Source: a virus
Length of the DNA stretch: 60,877 nt
Direction: 5' to 3' (one strand)
Virus record (IMG/VR): IMGVR_UViG_3300025030_000039
Span: 1 to 60,877 of that record
Shown here: positions 1 to 8,736 of the stretch, piece after piece
Layout: each line of letters opens with the position of its first letter
Numbering within the stretch: position 1 is the stretch's first letter
The notes under the pieces: generated by a model
What the model was told of the DNA's origin: nothing
Databases searched by the model: none
What the model saw: the letters and a program-made list of their open reading frames with translations, nothing else
Position numbers and translations under genes: made by a program

Positions 1-306
1 CATTTTTTCTTGATAATCTCTTAATACAATTGTTCTAAGACCTTCATCGGTCATTACTGTACAATACTTATTAGCAAAATATACTATATCTTTAGCACAT
101 TTTCTTATTTCACTTATTTCAAAATCTGTATAATCAAATATTATGTTACCTTTTCTTATTGTTGGATTGCCTTCATAAAAGGGAGTTGATTTGGGTTTAT
201 AACCTTCATCAATCATATTCATTAATTCATTGATTTTTTCGGTACTCCATGCTGTTCTTTCTTGCACATTATCTTCTTTATGTGCTAGCGCGTATTCTTC
301 TTCCAT
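1..306 (-). CDS. 17: Terminase large subunit, N-terminal part (T4 gp17-like), cut by window edge
   Basis: Translating the minus strand from the ATG at 306 gives an open frame to the left edge, about 102 residues. It contains YFANKYCTVMTDEG followed by LRDYQEKM. This matches the N-terminal region of T4-like terminase large subunits, where a short IxxVSLDEG/DFQEKM-type segment precedes the ATPase Walker A. In the family this protein is the packaging motor ATPase and headful nuclease; those domains lie outside the window. The small terminase candidate is at 2014-2781, so in the T4 order 16-17 two extra capsid-targeted genes sit between the subunits. Only the N-terminal extension is visible, so the call rests on motif and context. 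Confidence 0.72.
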   Translation of the reverse strand, partial: MEEEYALAHKEDNVQERTAWSTEKINELMNMIDEGYKPKSTPFYEGNPTIRKGNIIFDYTDFEISEIRKCAKDIVYFANKYCTVMTDEGLRTIVLRDYQEKM

Positions 307-316
307 ATTTTAATTA

Positions 317-1228
317 TTAATCGAAAAAACCGAATTCAGTGGCATTTTCTATGTGTTCATATTTAACTCGTAAATCTTTAGGTAATAATTTAACTAAATG
401 ATTTAAATCATTTAAATTATTATCAAATATTTTTACAAAATTTGTTTTTATTTTTTTAAACATTATATCTAATATTTTAATTAAATATTGTTTATCCATT
501 TTAATTTCTTTAACAACTATATTAAAAGTTTTTAATATTTCTAATAAATATTCTAAATTAGTTTCACTATAATCTAAATATTTATTGTTAAATATATTAT
601 ATAATCTTACATCATTTTCATTATTATCACCTGTTTCTATACTATTATATTTTGATATCATTTTCAATACTAAATTAATATCATTTATAGTAACATATTT
701 ATGTAAAAAATCACTATGTATAAAATTGTTTATCTTTTTTTCTATGTTATCATATTCCTTTTTTGCATTAGCTTTTAGATCGCTACTTGTTTCTAAATGA
801 TTTTGTAAAAAGAAAGTACTTTCATAATATTGAGTAGTTACTAAAAAAAATTTATCATTTCTATTTAAAACTTCTATTTCTGGTCCAGGCACAAATTCAC
901 TATTCATAGAAGGATGTTCTTCTTGATAATAATGTTTTCTACTTATTCCTATTTCTGGAAAATCTTTAGCCATCAATAAAAAACAAGGTTGGTTTAAAAC
1001 AGGTAGTTTGATATCACCTATTTCTAAATTATGTGGAGTATTTGATCTATTAGAAATTAATAATCTAGTAACTTCTTTTATAACATTTCCACTTTTTTCT
1101 CTAAGTAACCATGCAACAAGTCCGTCTTTATCATAAATTTCTTTAAAATATTTTTTACTAATATTATGATTAATTGAATCATGAACAGATTCAATTAAAA
1201 AATCTTTATATGTTTGAATATATTTCAT
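317..1228 (-). CDS. Putative capsid-targeted internal protein of unknown function
   Basis: 303 residues. The first 13 (MKYIQTYKDFLIE) resemble the capsid-targeting sequence of T4 internal proteins (MKTYQEFIAE) and end in L-I-E, the (I/L)-x-E consensus cut by T4-type prohead proteases. The last about 25 residues (PKDLR...IENATEFGFFD) match the C-terminus of the neighbouring LRR protein at 1240-2013 (PKHLR...ADDFGFFDN), while the central 250 residues are unrelated to it. The centre is rich in Asn, Lys and Ile and I recognise no enzymatic motif. The gene lies 11 bases after the LRR gene and ends 11 bases before the terminase start, so it is probably co-transcribed with late genes. Packaging in the head and delivery with the DNA is inferred from the leader only. 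Confidence 0.6.
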   Translation of the reverse strand: MKYIQTYKDFLIESVHDSINHNISKKYFKEIYDKDGLVAWLLREKSGNVIKEVTRLLISNRSNTPHNLEIGDIKLPVLNQPCFLLMAKDFPEIGISRKHYYQEEHPSMNSEFVPGPEIEVLNRNDKFFLVTTQYYESTFFLQNHLETSSDLKANAKKEYDNIEKKINNFIHSDFLHKYVTINDINLVLKMISKYNSIETGDNNENDVRLYNIFNNKYLDYSETNLEYLLEILKTFNIVVKEIKMDKQYLIKILDIMFKKIKTNFVKIFDNNLNDLNHLVKLLPKDLRVKYEHIENATEFGFFD

Positions 1229-1239
1229 TTAGTTATTTT

Positions 1240-2013
1240 TTAATTATCGAAAAATCCAAAATCATCTGCATTCGCTACATCCTCTATATCTTTATGACCT
1301 CTTAAATGTTTTGGAAAATCTTTATGCTTTATCACCTTAATTCCATTCATCTTAAACAACCTCAACCATACTTCATTACTCAAACCCTTCAAATTCAAAC
1401 TATCAAATACTTTCAATTTAACGAACTCAACTGGTATTGAAACCAACTCATTAACATGTAAATATAATTCTGTTAAATTCTTTAAATTGCCAATCTCCTT
1501 TGGCAACTCAGTTAATTTATTATTATCTAAATTTAAATATGTTAATTTAGTTAAATTACCAATCTCCTTTGGCAACTCAGTTAACTGATTATTATATAAA
1601 TTTAAAATTTTTAAATTCATTAAATTACCAATCTCCTTTGGTAACTCAACCAACTGATTTCTATTTAAATTTAATTCTTCTAAATTCTTTAAATTTCCTA
1701 TTTCCTTTGGAAATTCCTTCAACTTATTATCACGTAAATTTAATTCTGTTAATTTAGTTAAATTACCTATCTCCTTTGGCAACTCAGTCAACTGATTATC
1801 ACTTAAATCTAAATATGTTAATTTAGTTAAATTACCAATCTCCTTTGGCAACTCTTTTAACTTATTTAACTTATTATTATTTAAAGTTAAAGCTGTTAAG
1901 TTAACTAATTTTTCAATTGAAACTTTAGCTAAATTAGCTATTAACTCTAATGTATCTAATTTAACTTCTTTAGCTTCTAATAAAAAATCTTTATATGTTT
2001 GAATATATTTCAT
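1240..2013 (-). CDS. Leucine-rich-repeat protein with capsid-targeting leader
   Basis: 257 residues. The leader MKYIQTYKDFLLE is almost identical to that of the next gene and ends in an L-L-E prohead-protease-like site. Residues about 35-200 form at least six 23-residue leucine-rich repeats of the type LPKEIGNLTKLTxLxLxxN plus degenerate flanking repeats. LRR solenoids are protein-binding scaffolds and many bacterial LRR proteins are effectors. The C-terminus carries the same FGFFD module as 317-1228. The gene starts directly after the stop of the small terminase candidate. The repeat DNA is nearly identical between units, suggesting recent repeat expansion or recombination. The target is unknown; packaging into the capsid and ejection into the host is an inference from the leader. 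Confidence 0.75.
   Translation of the reverse strand: MKYIQTYKDFLLEAKEVKLDTLELIANLAKVSIEKLVNLTALTLNNNKLNKLKELPKEIGNLTKLTYLDLSDNQLTELPKEIGNLTKLTELNLRDNKLKEFPKEIGNLKNLEELNLNRNQLVELPKEIGNLMNLKILNLYNNQLTELPKEIGNLTKLTYLNLDNNKLTELPKEIGNLKNLTELYLHVNELVSIPVEFVKLKVFDSLNLKGLSNEVWLRLFKMNGIKVIKHKDFPKHLRGHKDIEDVANADDFGFFDN
1460..1870 (-). repeat. Tandem 69-bp repeats encoding the LRR units
   Basis: About six near-identical 69-bp units, each containing the plus-strand string aatctcctttggcaactc or a close variant. They are the coding DNA of the 23-residue leucine-rich repeats of the gene at 1240-2013, not an independent element. The conservation at DNA level makes unit gain and loss by slippage or recombination likely. 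Confidence 0.75.
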
Positions 2014-2781
2014 TTAGTTATTATCATTTTCAAAATCTTCAGGATCTGGTCCAAAATCCTCTTCATCATCTACATCTAAATCTTCATCTAAATCAATCAC
2101 AGGTTCAATAGTTTCAGCATTTTGATAATTTTTAGTAATTAAATCTTCTTGAGTTATTGATTCTTCTTGATCAATTATTTCTTCTTTTTTAAGACTTTGC
2201 TGTATAGCTTTCATTAAATCTTTTTGTCCTCTTGAACTGACGCCTGATTTGTTAGTAGCTTCTTTACTATTAGATGTTGTAGATTTTCCTTTGTATACTT
2301 CATAATCTCTTCCTATTCTTTTAATATCTTCTTCAGCAGCCATCATATACATAGTTTGACTTTTAATAATATCAAGCATTGTCTTTTGAAGTTGACCTAA
2401 TACCTCAAACATTCTTGGATGCATATCTCCATCTTCTATTGCTTCTAATAATCTTGTCATAGATCGTTCAGAAGTTTCTAATAAATAAATTAATTTTGAA
2501 AGACCTGAATTTTTAGCTTCTATTTTAGCTTTAATATATTCTTCATGTTCAATTATATCTTCATCTAAATAGAATTTTAGTAATGAAATAATTGTATTAC
2601 GAGCTCTATCTTCTGCCTTATCTTTTATTGTTTTAAATATTGTACCAGACATTTTAACTGAAGGAAGAGCATCATCGGCCTTTTCATTAGTATTAATTTC
2701 ATCAGGAAGACCGTCTATTATTAAATCACTTATAGACATTCTTACGAATTCCTTATCATCTTCACTTATTTTATCGTTCAT
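2014..2781 (-). CDS. 16: Probable terminase small subunit (T4 gp16-like)
   Basis: 255 residues, mostly helical, with an acidic C-terminus rich in Asp and Glu. The central part has RLLEAIEDGDMHPRMFEVLGQ followed by a helix with KTMLDIIKSQ. This pattern, a region where groups of residues 'HPRxFEVxxxLxKT' precede a long coiled helix, is typical of T4-type small terminases, which form rings that recognise the packaging substrate and regulate the large subunit. The terminase large subunit lies two genes downstream, supporting the call. It is longer than T4 gp16 (164 residues), the extra length being in both termini. It starts 18 bases after the stop of the VWA gene. Confidence is moderate because small terminases diverge strongly. 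Confidence 0.55.
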   Translation of the reverse strand: MNDKISEDDKEFVRMSISDLIIDGLPDEINTNEKADDALPSVKMSGTIFKTIKDKAEDRARNTIISLLKFYLDEDIIEHEEYIKAKIEAKNSGLSKLIYLLETSERSMTRLLEAIEDGDMHPRMFEVLGQLQKTMLDIIKSQTMYMMAAEEDIKRIGRDYEVYKGKSTTSNSKEATNKSGVSSRGQKDLMKAIQQSLKKEEIIDQEESITQEDLITKNYQNAETIEPVIDLDEDLDVDDEEDFGPDPEDFENDNN

Positions 2782-2799
2782 TATTTATAATATTAAAAA

Positions 2800-4290
2800 T
2801 TATACTCTTTTTTTAGCACCCTTATTTTCTTCAACAGAAGAAATATTTATTTTTTTACCGAATGATACATTAGTATTATTCATTATATCATCTGATATTA
2901 TCCAAAGTACTTTTTTAGCATACTTTGGAGTTGGTGGCATAGGAGCCAATCCATCAGTAAAGTACATCATTGCACCTAATTTTTGACCTTTATTTAAATT
3001 AGCATTAACCCATTCAAATGGTGGTTCAAATGAAGTTCCACCTCCACCTTTAAAAGATAATAAATCTTTTGCTATATTATCTCCTTTTAATTTGTGTATT
3101 ACTGGATCTTGTATATTATAATCACAATGTATTATATAAATATCTCTAATATCATAGTTATTGCAAAGATTAAGTATCTCAGCTCCAAATACTTCTAGCA
3201 TACTAGTACTAACACTTCCAGAAGTATCAACAGCAATAACAAGATTTCTCATTGAATCTTCTTTATATTTAAGACCTGGTATATAAATTCCTTTACTAAT
3301 ATATCTCCTGTTAGGCATTTTATATTCCATGTTTCTAACAGAGAGTTTTAAAAATTTGAGTTTTAAAAATTTTCGTACTTCAGCTCTCCAATTAATTTGT
3401 GGAACACTTAATCTTGCAATAATTCTATCTATAGATGAACTACCTAATCCTCTTCCTTTAGATGCATTTCTTCGCATATAATCTTCCCACCATGTTCCAC
3501 TTTTTCCTTCTGATTTATTTTCTCCTTCAATTTTACCAAATGTTCCTTTTTTCCATACAGCACCAGCATTACCTAATTCAGATCCATGACCTTGTCCGGT
3601 TCCATTACATGCAGGACAAGTCGAACTACCTTGACCCTGACCTTGACCCTGTCCTTGACCCTGACCTTGACCCTGTCCTTGACCTTGACCCTGACCTTGA
3701 CCCTGTCCTTGACCTTGACCCTGTCCTTGACCCTGACCCTGTCCTTGACCTCCTGGAATAGTTCCTGATCCATTACATCTAGGACATCCTTGTTTTGGAA
3801 ATTTAGATTTTATTTCATCATAAATATCTTCTGCACTTTCACCATGATATTTTATATCATACATTACATCATTAGGCATTTTTATTCCTGATGATTGTTC
3901 CATTTCTTTAAGAATACTATTAATAGCATAATCTGCTGCTACATTCCAAGGTTTATGTTCTCTATTTTTTATTCTTTCATGATGCATTAATGTACAATGT
4001 AATACTTCGTGCATAATAACAAATTTAAGTTCGTCCATCGTAAGTTTTAATGTAAAATCTGGATCATATACAACAACAATTCCATCTGTTCCCATTGTAC
4101 CTTGTGCTTCACCATTAATATCTTGTTTCCATTCTAATGCCGCAATAGCTTCTGCAAAAAATGGAAATTTACCTGAAACTTGACTAATAGCAGTTCTTAT
4201 TTTTTTATCAGCATCAGGATTATATTTTAATGGATAATTTATAATAAGATTTTCAAATATAAAATTTTCATAACTTTTAATATATTTCAT
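2800..4290 (-). CDS. VWA-like metallopeptidase-fold protein with DnaJ-type zinc motifs (MoxR partner)
   Basis: 496 residues. It begins MKYIKSYENFIFE, a capsid-targeting-like leader ending in I-F-E. Residues 94-98 are HEVLH with further histidines at 103-104, the zinc-binding motif of the DUF2201 putative metallopeptidase domain. Two CPxCNGxGT-type zinc motifs, as in DnaJ, flank a 40-residue (QG)n linker at about 175-225. The C-terminal third is a VWA domain with the MIDAS motif DTSGSVS near residue 354. The MoxR-type AAA+ ATPase lies 6 bases upstream; MoxR-VWA pairs are known to act together as chaperone or metal-cofactor remodelling systems. Its role in a phage is unknown. The leader suggests packaging in the head. 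Confidence 0.8.
   Translation of the reverse strand: MKYIKSYENFIFENLIINYPLKYNPDADKKIRTAISQVSGKFPFFAEAIAALEWKQDINGEAQGTMGTDGIVVVYDPDFTLKLTMDELKFVIMHEVLHCTLMHHERIKNREHKPWNVAADYAINSILKEMEQSSGIKMPNDVMYDIKYHGESAEDIYDEIKSKFPKQGCPRCNGSGTIPGGQGQGQGQGQGQGQGQGQGQGQGQGQGQGQGQGQGQGQGQGSSTCPACNGTGQGHGSELGNAGAVWKKGTFGKIEGENKSEGKSGTWWEDYMRRNASKGRGLGSSSIDRIIARLSVPQINWRAEVRKFLKLKFLKLSVRNMEYKMPNRRYISKGIYIPGLKYKEDSMRNLVIAVDTSGSVSTSMLEVFGAEILNLCNNYDIRDIYIIHCDYNIQDPVIHKLKGDNIAKDLLSFKGGGGTSFEPPFEWVNANLNKGQKLGAMMYFTDGLAPMPPTPKYAKKVLWIISDDIMNNTNVSFGKKINISSVEENKGAKKRV
3627..3752 (-). repeat. Low-complexity hexamer repeat encoding (Gln-Gly)n
   Basis: On the plus strand the region is built from ccttga, ccctga and cctgtc hexamers, which read on the minus strand as about 20 Gln-Gly dipeptides. 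It lies inside the VWA gene between two zinc-binding CxxC pairs. The repeat creates spurious open frames on both strands (rejected). Its length is likely variable by replication slippage. Confidence 0.85.
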
Positions 4291-4296
4291 AATATA

Positions 4297-5991
4297 TTAC
4301 TTTTTATTATATTTTTCTTGATCTTCAGGTCTCCAAAATTCTTGTTTATATGTATCACTCCATAATTTAATTGCTTTTTGTACTCCATCAGGATCTTCTG
4401 TTTTTAAATATGGATGAACATCTAATATCATTTTAACTAAAAGATTAGCCCATTCCATTTGTTTTAATCTAATTGAATATTTTACAACATTTATTAATTC
4501 TTTAGAAGTAATTTTTTTTCTACTTCTTTTATAAGCAATTGCAGACATCATAGCTTGAGCAACATTTGCATTAAGTGATTGTTTATCTTTTCCTCCACCT
4601 ACATTAAATGTTAAAGGAGCACTAGGTGGAATTTTTGCTTTATCTGGATCAGAGTATACATAATCTATATCTTTATCATCCATATGACCAGCTATAGTAT
4701 TTTTAAATGCTATAAACATCATAGCAGGAGTTTTGCCTATTGTAGTTTCTAATGCATCTAATATATCTTGATCGGTTAATTCTTTTCCTTCTGTTTTAGC
4801 TATTTTTTCATACCATGCATATTTTTTTGCTGCTTCAACCCAAGATCTTGGAGAAGCCCATACTGGAGATTCTTCTCCAATAATATATCTATGAAAATAT
4901 TTTTCATTAAATTTAATAAAAGCTAGCATATGGCTACTTAATAAAATTTCTTTAGCTATTTGTATATCAGAATCTGGATCTTTTTCTTTTGTTTTAAGCC
5001 ATTTTTCCCATGAAGCAGGATCTGCTACTAAATTAACATGATGAAATCTATTTCCTAATGCAGAACCTAAATCTTCAACATCTGCATTTTCTTCTCCACT
5101 AGATCTATTTCCAGCAGATATTATAACCCATTCGCTAGGAAGTTCATAATCACCTGTTTTTAATCCACCTCCTAATTTTCTATCTAAAACAAATTGTAAT
5201 GAAGCTTTTATTACAGGAATAGCAGCTCTATTCATTTCATCGAAAAATATAATTCCACCTTTTCCGTTTTCTCCATTTGTTGTTGGAAATACTAATGGAG
5301 TAGCATATCTGGTTCTACCTACTTTAACTATTTTACCAGTAGCATCTGGCATATCAACATATACAATTTCAGGTACTCCGACAAAATCTGTTGGATCTTT
5401 TAATGATAAATTAAATATAATTAAATCTTTTCCATATTCATCTGCAATTTGTTTAACTATATCAGTTTTACCAACACCTGGAGCTCCCCATATAAATAAT
5501 GGTGATTTTTTTTCTACTGCATATCTTAAATTCATTTTAAGACCTTTAACATCTACATTTTTAACTTCTTTACTTGGATGACTTAAATCTAATGGATTTT
5601 CTTCACCAACTATTCCTTCTTCCAAATTTTTAATATTAATATCTGGAACATTTTTATTTTTTAATGTATTACAATAATATTCTATTCCCCATTTTTTAAG
5701 TTGTCCTTTTTTTTGTAAAAATAATAAATTATATGACCAAGCATGTTTTCCAAATTTTTCAATAAACCAATTTGTTATTTTAGTCCATATTGCATTAAAT
5801 AATCCTTCATTTAATTCATCATTTAATTCATCATTATTATTAAAATTAGAATATATTTCATCTAATTCATCATAAGCTGAATTAAATTCAGGTTCAGGTT
5901 CAGCTTTATTTACAATTTTATTAAATTTATATTCTGCCAATAAATTAATAGAAATATGTTCAGAATACTGCGTAAAATTTTTGAAACTCAT
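4297..5991 (-). CDS. MoxR-type AAA+ ATPase
   Basis: 564 residues. Walker A is GAPGVGKT at 169-176 and Walker B is IIFFDEMNRA near 250; an arginine-finger/sensor region with SPRSWVEAAK lies further on. The family couples ATP hydrolysis to remodelling of targets presented by a VWA partner, which here is the next gene downstream. The first 150 residues are an extra N-terminal region: it holds NLLAE at 16-20 and LNE-G at 60-63, both matching the (I/L)-x-E prohead-protease consensus, so it may be a cleaved propeptide that brings the ATPase into the capsid. A late-type promoter box lies just upstream. Function in infection is unknown. Confidence 0.82.
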   Translation of the reverse strand: MSFKNFTQYSEHISINLLAEYKFNKIVNKAEPEPEFNSAYDELDEIYSNFNNNDELNDELNEGLFNAIWTKITNWFIEKFGKHAWSYNLLFLQKKGQLKKWGIEYYCNTLKNKNVPDINIKNLEEGIVGEENPLDLSHPSKEVKNVDVKGLKMNLRYAVEKKSPLFIWGAPGVGKTDIVKQIADEYGKDLIIFNLSLKDPTDFVGVPEIVYVDMPDATGKIVKVGRTRYATPLVFPTTNGENGKGGIIFFDEMNRAAIPVIKASLQFVLDRKLGGGLKTGDYELPSEWVIISAGNRSSGEENADVEDLGSALGNRFHHVNLVADPASWEKWLKTKEKDPDSDIQIAKEILLSSHMLAFIKFNEKYFHRYIIGEESPVWASPRSWVEAAKKYAWYEKIAKTEGKELTDQDILDALETTIGKTPAMMFIAFKNTIAGHMDDKDIDYVYSDPDKAKIPPSAPLTFNVGGGKDKQSLNANVAQAMMSAIAYKRSRKKITSKELINVVKYSIRLKQMEWANLLVKMILDVHPYLKTEDPDGVQKAIKLWSDTYKQEFWRPEDQEKYNKK

Positions 5992-5999
5992 AACTTTTA

Positions 6000-6016
6000 T
6001 TTTTTTTATATATTAA
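6000..6016 (-). promoter_or_regulatory. Late-type promoter box before MoxR gene
   Basis: Minus strand TAATATATAAAAAAAATA, ending about 9 bases before the ATG at 5991. It resembles the TATATAA(T)AAA boxes upstream of other virion genes here and the T4 late box TATAAATA. Confidence 0.4.
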
Positions 6017-7962
6017 CGATTGTTTGCTTTTCTTGCTAGACGTATACCAGGCATTGCATTATCTACTATTTCACTTAAATGAGTATCAGCAACAACATAT
6101 TGATTTAATATTAAAGATTGTTCTTCTTCTTCAATAGGTGATTTAAATATTCTTATATTGGTTAACTCTATTGGGCATGAAATTAATTTCCAATCTAACC
6201 CATCTGTTATAATATATTTTTCATTTAATTGTTTAGTTTCAGTAAATGAATTTTTTAGTGTACTACCAATATTAAATGCTCCAGTACCTGTTATTTTTTC
6301 TATTTCATATACGAATAAACTTAATTGTTTAAATGTATTAGAAAAATTGATAACTATTCCATACCAATTATCAGTTAAAATTTGAAAATCTTTTGCTTTT
6401 AAATCAAAGTAATAATCATAATTATTAATATTTATAATAAATGCATCCTTTATAAAACCAATTTCAAATTTATCGCTATATTGTAAATATTTGCAATATT
6501 CATATTTTCTGGACCTTGCATTAATACGCACATTTGTTATATATATGGTACTAATTGTAAATTTATTGCTATTAACAGCTATAATGCGATGTATACCATT
6601 ATAATCTTGTGTACCTGTTATTCTAACGATATCACCAACTACATAGTCATTTGTAGCTAATTGAAATACAGTGTTATTATTGATATCAGATTCTATATTT
6701 TCTATAACCAATGAATTATATGATATTCTGCTAGAAGATTTTATCCACATTGTAAATGCTCTATTTTCATCAACTGTTATTCCTTTATTATATCTATAAA
6801 TAGCTGCAATGCTATCTTTAGTTATAGAAGATAGATCATATTGATATTTTGATATTACAGTATAATTATTTCTAATTTGATTATCATTAATTTTTAATCT
6901 TATATCTATTTCTTTTCTTATATAATCTTTATCATTAGTTCCTAATGTATTATATTGATTAGCTTTTCTAACTTTAATTATCTCTTCTTCTTTTTCTTCT
7001 TTAAATCTTTCTTCTGTACTATCAATTATACTATCAATTTCTTCTCTAATTTCAGGACCAGCTTCTTCTTGTTCATAATCTCTATTCTGTCTATCTTGCC
7101 AATCAGTTAAATTAACTTTATAAAAAGGAGTTTCATATAAAGAAGCATTTGGTAAAGCTATAGAATTTATTTCAAACATTCTATCAATCATTGGAAACCA
7201 TATTGCATCTCCTTGTCCTGGTCTTTCTCCTTTTCCAAATGCTGCTTCAAAATGAGTTTTAATTATATGTACTTCAAACATATCTGGAACTTCCATATCT
7301 AATTGACTAAAATGAATTTCACGGCTTGGAAATTCATTATTAGGAACAACAACTTTTAAATCATCAACTTCCTTAACATTGTATAAAGAATATTCTTTAA
7401 ATATAACATCTCTAGAATCTGATTTTGGATTTTGTTTATAATATCTAACAGGTAGTCCAAATATTGTTCCTACTAAACAACTTAATTGATTATAATTAGA
7501 TCTAGCATTTTGTAAATTTGCATATGGATCAAATACAGCTTCTGGACAACAATCGTCAATTATTAATGTTTCATTTGGAGCACAATCATCACCATTACAA
7601 TATTCAACACATGGAATATCTACAATAGATCCATTAGTTGTTATTGTTTCTAACGATATTGATTCAAAAGTTAATGTATTTCCAGTACTTATAGATTCAA
7701 CTTCATATTTATATTGTATCCAAAAAGGCTTAGTTGAATCTAATTCTAATTCTTGTAAATTATCATTAGTTAAAATAATCCAATCTGAATAAAATTTATT
7801 ATCAATTGACCATCTAAAATATTTATAAAAAAAATTATATGTATCTTCACCAGAAATTTCATCTTGATAAGATTCAATACTTGAAATATTCTCGTAAGGT
7901 TTAATTAAACTTATAAATAAAATATCTCCCTTTTGTGTAGCTGATCTTCCTTCTACTGCCAT
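6013..7962 (-). CDS. Virion structural protein, neck-like N-terminal half with LamG-like C-terminal part
   Basis: 649 residues. A segment near residues 235-275 (GDAIWFPMIDRMFEIN followed by ALPN and FYKVNL) resembles T4-type neck protein gp14, where a similar FEI/FY pattern occurs. A long acidic, charged helix rich in Glu and Lys lies near residues 290-330. The last 250 residues have alternating beta strands (FTMWIKSSSRISY, WYGIVINFS, LTNIRIFKSP) as in concanavalin/LamG-like domains, which often bind carbohydrate. Cysteines cluster near residues 120-145. A late-type promoter box and a terminator lie upstream, so it probably starts a late transcription unit. Exact position in the virion is uncertain. 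Confidence 0.5.
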   Translation of the reverse strand: MAVEGRSATQKGDILFISLIKPYENISSIESYQDEISGEDTYNFFYKYFRWSIDNKFYSDWIILTNDNLQELELDSTKPFWIQYKYEVESISTGNTLTFESISLETITTNGSIVDIPCVEYCNGDDCAPNETLIIDDCCPEAVFDPYANLQNARSNYNQLSCLVGTIFGLPVRYYKQNPKSDSRDVIFKEYSLYNVKEVDDLKVVVPNNEFPSREIHFSQLDMEVPDMFEVHIIKTHFEAAFGKGERPGQGDAIWFPMIDRMFEINSIALPNASLYETPFYKVNLTDWQDRQNRDYEQEEAGPEIREEIDSIIDSTEERFKEEKEEEIIKVRKANQYNTLGTNDKDYIRKEIDIRLKINDNQIRNNYTVISKYQYDLSSITKDSIAAIYRYNKGITVDENRAFTMWIKSSSRISYNSLVIENIESDINNNTVFQLATNDYVVGDIVRITGTQDYNGIHRIIAVNSNKFTISTIYITNVRINARSRKYEYCKYLQYSDKFEIGFIKDAFIININNYDYYFDLKAKDFQILTDNWYGIVINFSNTFKQLSLFVYEIEKITGTGAFNIGSTLKNSFTETKQLNEKYIITDGLDWKLISCPIELTNIRIFKSPIEEEEQSLILNQYVVADTHLSEIVDNAMPGIRLARKANNR

Positions 7963-7980
7963 TTTTTATTTTGTTATACA

Positions 7981-7999
7981 TTTATTTATTATATATCCC
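7981..7999 (-). promoter_or_regulatory. Late-type promoter box
   Basis: Minus strand GGGATATATAATAAATAAA, 20-odd bases before the ATG at 7962. It is one of the clearest matches to the shared TATATAATAAA box and lies directly after a terminator, as expected for the start of a transcript. Confidence 0.55.
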
Positions 8000-8007
8000 A
8001 AAATAAA

Positions 8008-8036
8008 AAAGGGATAACTTAATTGTTATCCCTTTA
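8008..8036 (-). terminator. Rho-independent terminator
   Basis: Perfect stem aaagggataac/gttatcccttt with loop ttaatt. On the minus strand it is followed by a run of T. It ends the transcript coming from 8061-8732 and separates it from the structural gene at 6013-7962. Confidence 0.8.
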
Positions 8037-8060
8037 AAGTAATATAAGTTTATAGTAAAA

Positions 8061-8732
8061 TTAAAAATCGGTTTTAATTATTAAAAAGCAATCATCTTCT
8101 TCTATTTTAGTTTCAAGCATTTCATATATAATTGAAATTACATCTTGAATATCTTGAATAAATAGTGGATCAATTTTTTCAACAGCCATTAATCTAGATA
8201 TAAAATCTTTTGATTTAATAATATAATAAGGATCTATTCCAATTGATAAATCTTTATCATATACATTCATAAAACTTAAAAGTTCATTTAAATTATGTAA
8301 TTGTTCTAAATTTAAATATTTAGGAAAATCTAATATACCTTGATGCACTTTATAATCAAATCCAACTAAACGCTGATGATTAGAATAAAATACTCTACTA
8401 AAATTTCTTTTATCAGAAATTTCAACATTTAACATTTTTAAATTTTCGAAATTACTTAATATATTATTTAAAAAATATGCGCTATTAACATTATTAAATA
8501 ACGTTTCAGATGGCACTGCATTTATTCGTTCTATTTCTTTATTAAATTTATTTTTAATAATTTTTTCTAAATCTTCTTTATTTACAGAATAAATATTCTT
8601 CTGATTAGTTATATAATATGTACTTTTTCTAATTTCATTAATAATTAAATTATCAAAATAATTATTTTTATAAAGAATAATATTTATAATTAATGGTACA
8701 CTGTAAAATTTAGATTCTTTTTTAACAAACAT
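8061..8732 (-). CDS. Hypothetical protein in replication cluster
   Basis: 223 residues, not recognised. It is rich in Asn, Lys, Ile and Tyr, has no signal peptide or membrane segment, and ends in a short beta-like stretch DDCFLIIKTDF. It is the last gene before a terminator and lies 4 bases downstream of the gp62-like gene, so it belongs to the clamp-loader/RNase H transcription unit. No catalytic motif was seen. A replication role is suggested only by position. Confidence 0.5.
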   Translation of the reverse strand: MFVKKESKFYSVPLIINIILYKNNYFDNLIINEIRKSTYYITNQKNIYSVNKEDLEKIIKNKFNKEIERINAVPSETLFNNVNSAYFLNNILSNFENLKMLNVEISDKRNFSRVFYSNHQRLVGFDYKVHQGILDFPKYLNLEQLHNLNELLSFMNVYDKDLSIGIDPYYIIKSKDFISRLMAVEKIDPLFIQDIQDVISIIYEMLETKIEEDDCFLIIKTDF

Positions 8733-8736
8733 AATG

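Noticed and set aside
585-800. Plus-strand open frame of 71 codons
   Set aside because: It is antisense to the leader-bearing gene at 317-1228 and has no recognisable motif or start signal.
1460-1870. Repeat array that could look like CRISPR
   Set aside because: The units are contiguous coding repeats of a leucine-rich protein, without spacers of constant size and unrelated content.
3462-3773. Several open frames on both strands over the hexamer repeat
   Set aside because: They arise from the (QG)n repeat in other frames (Leu-Asp-Pro or Lys-Val-Arg repeats) and carry no independent evidence.
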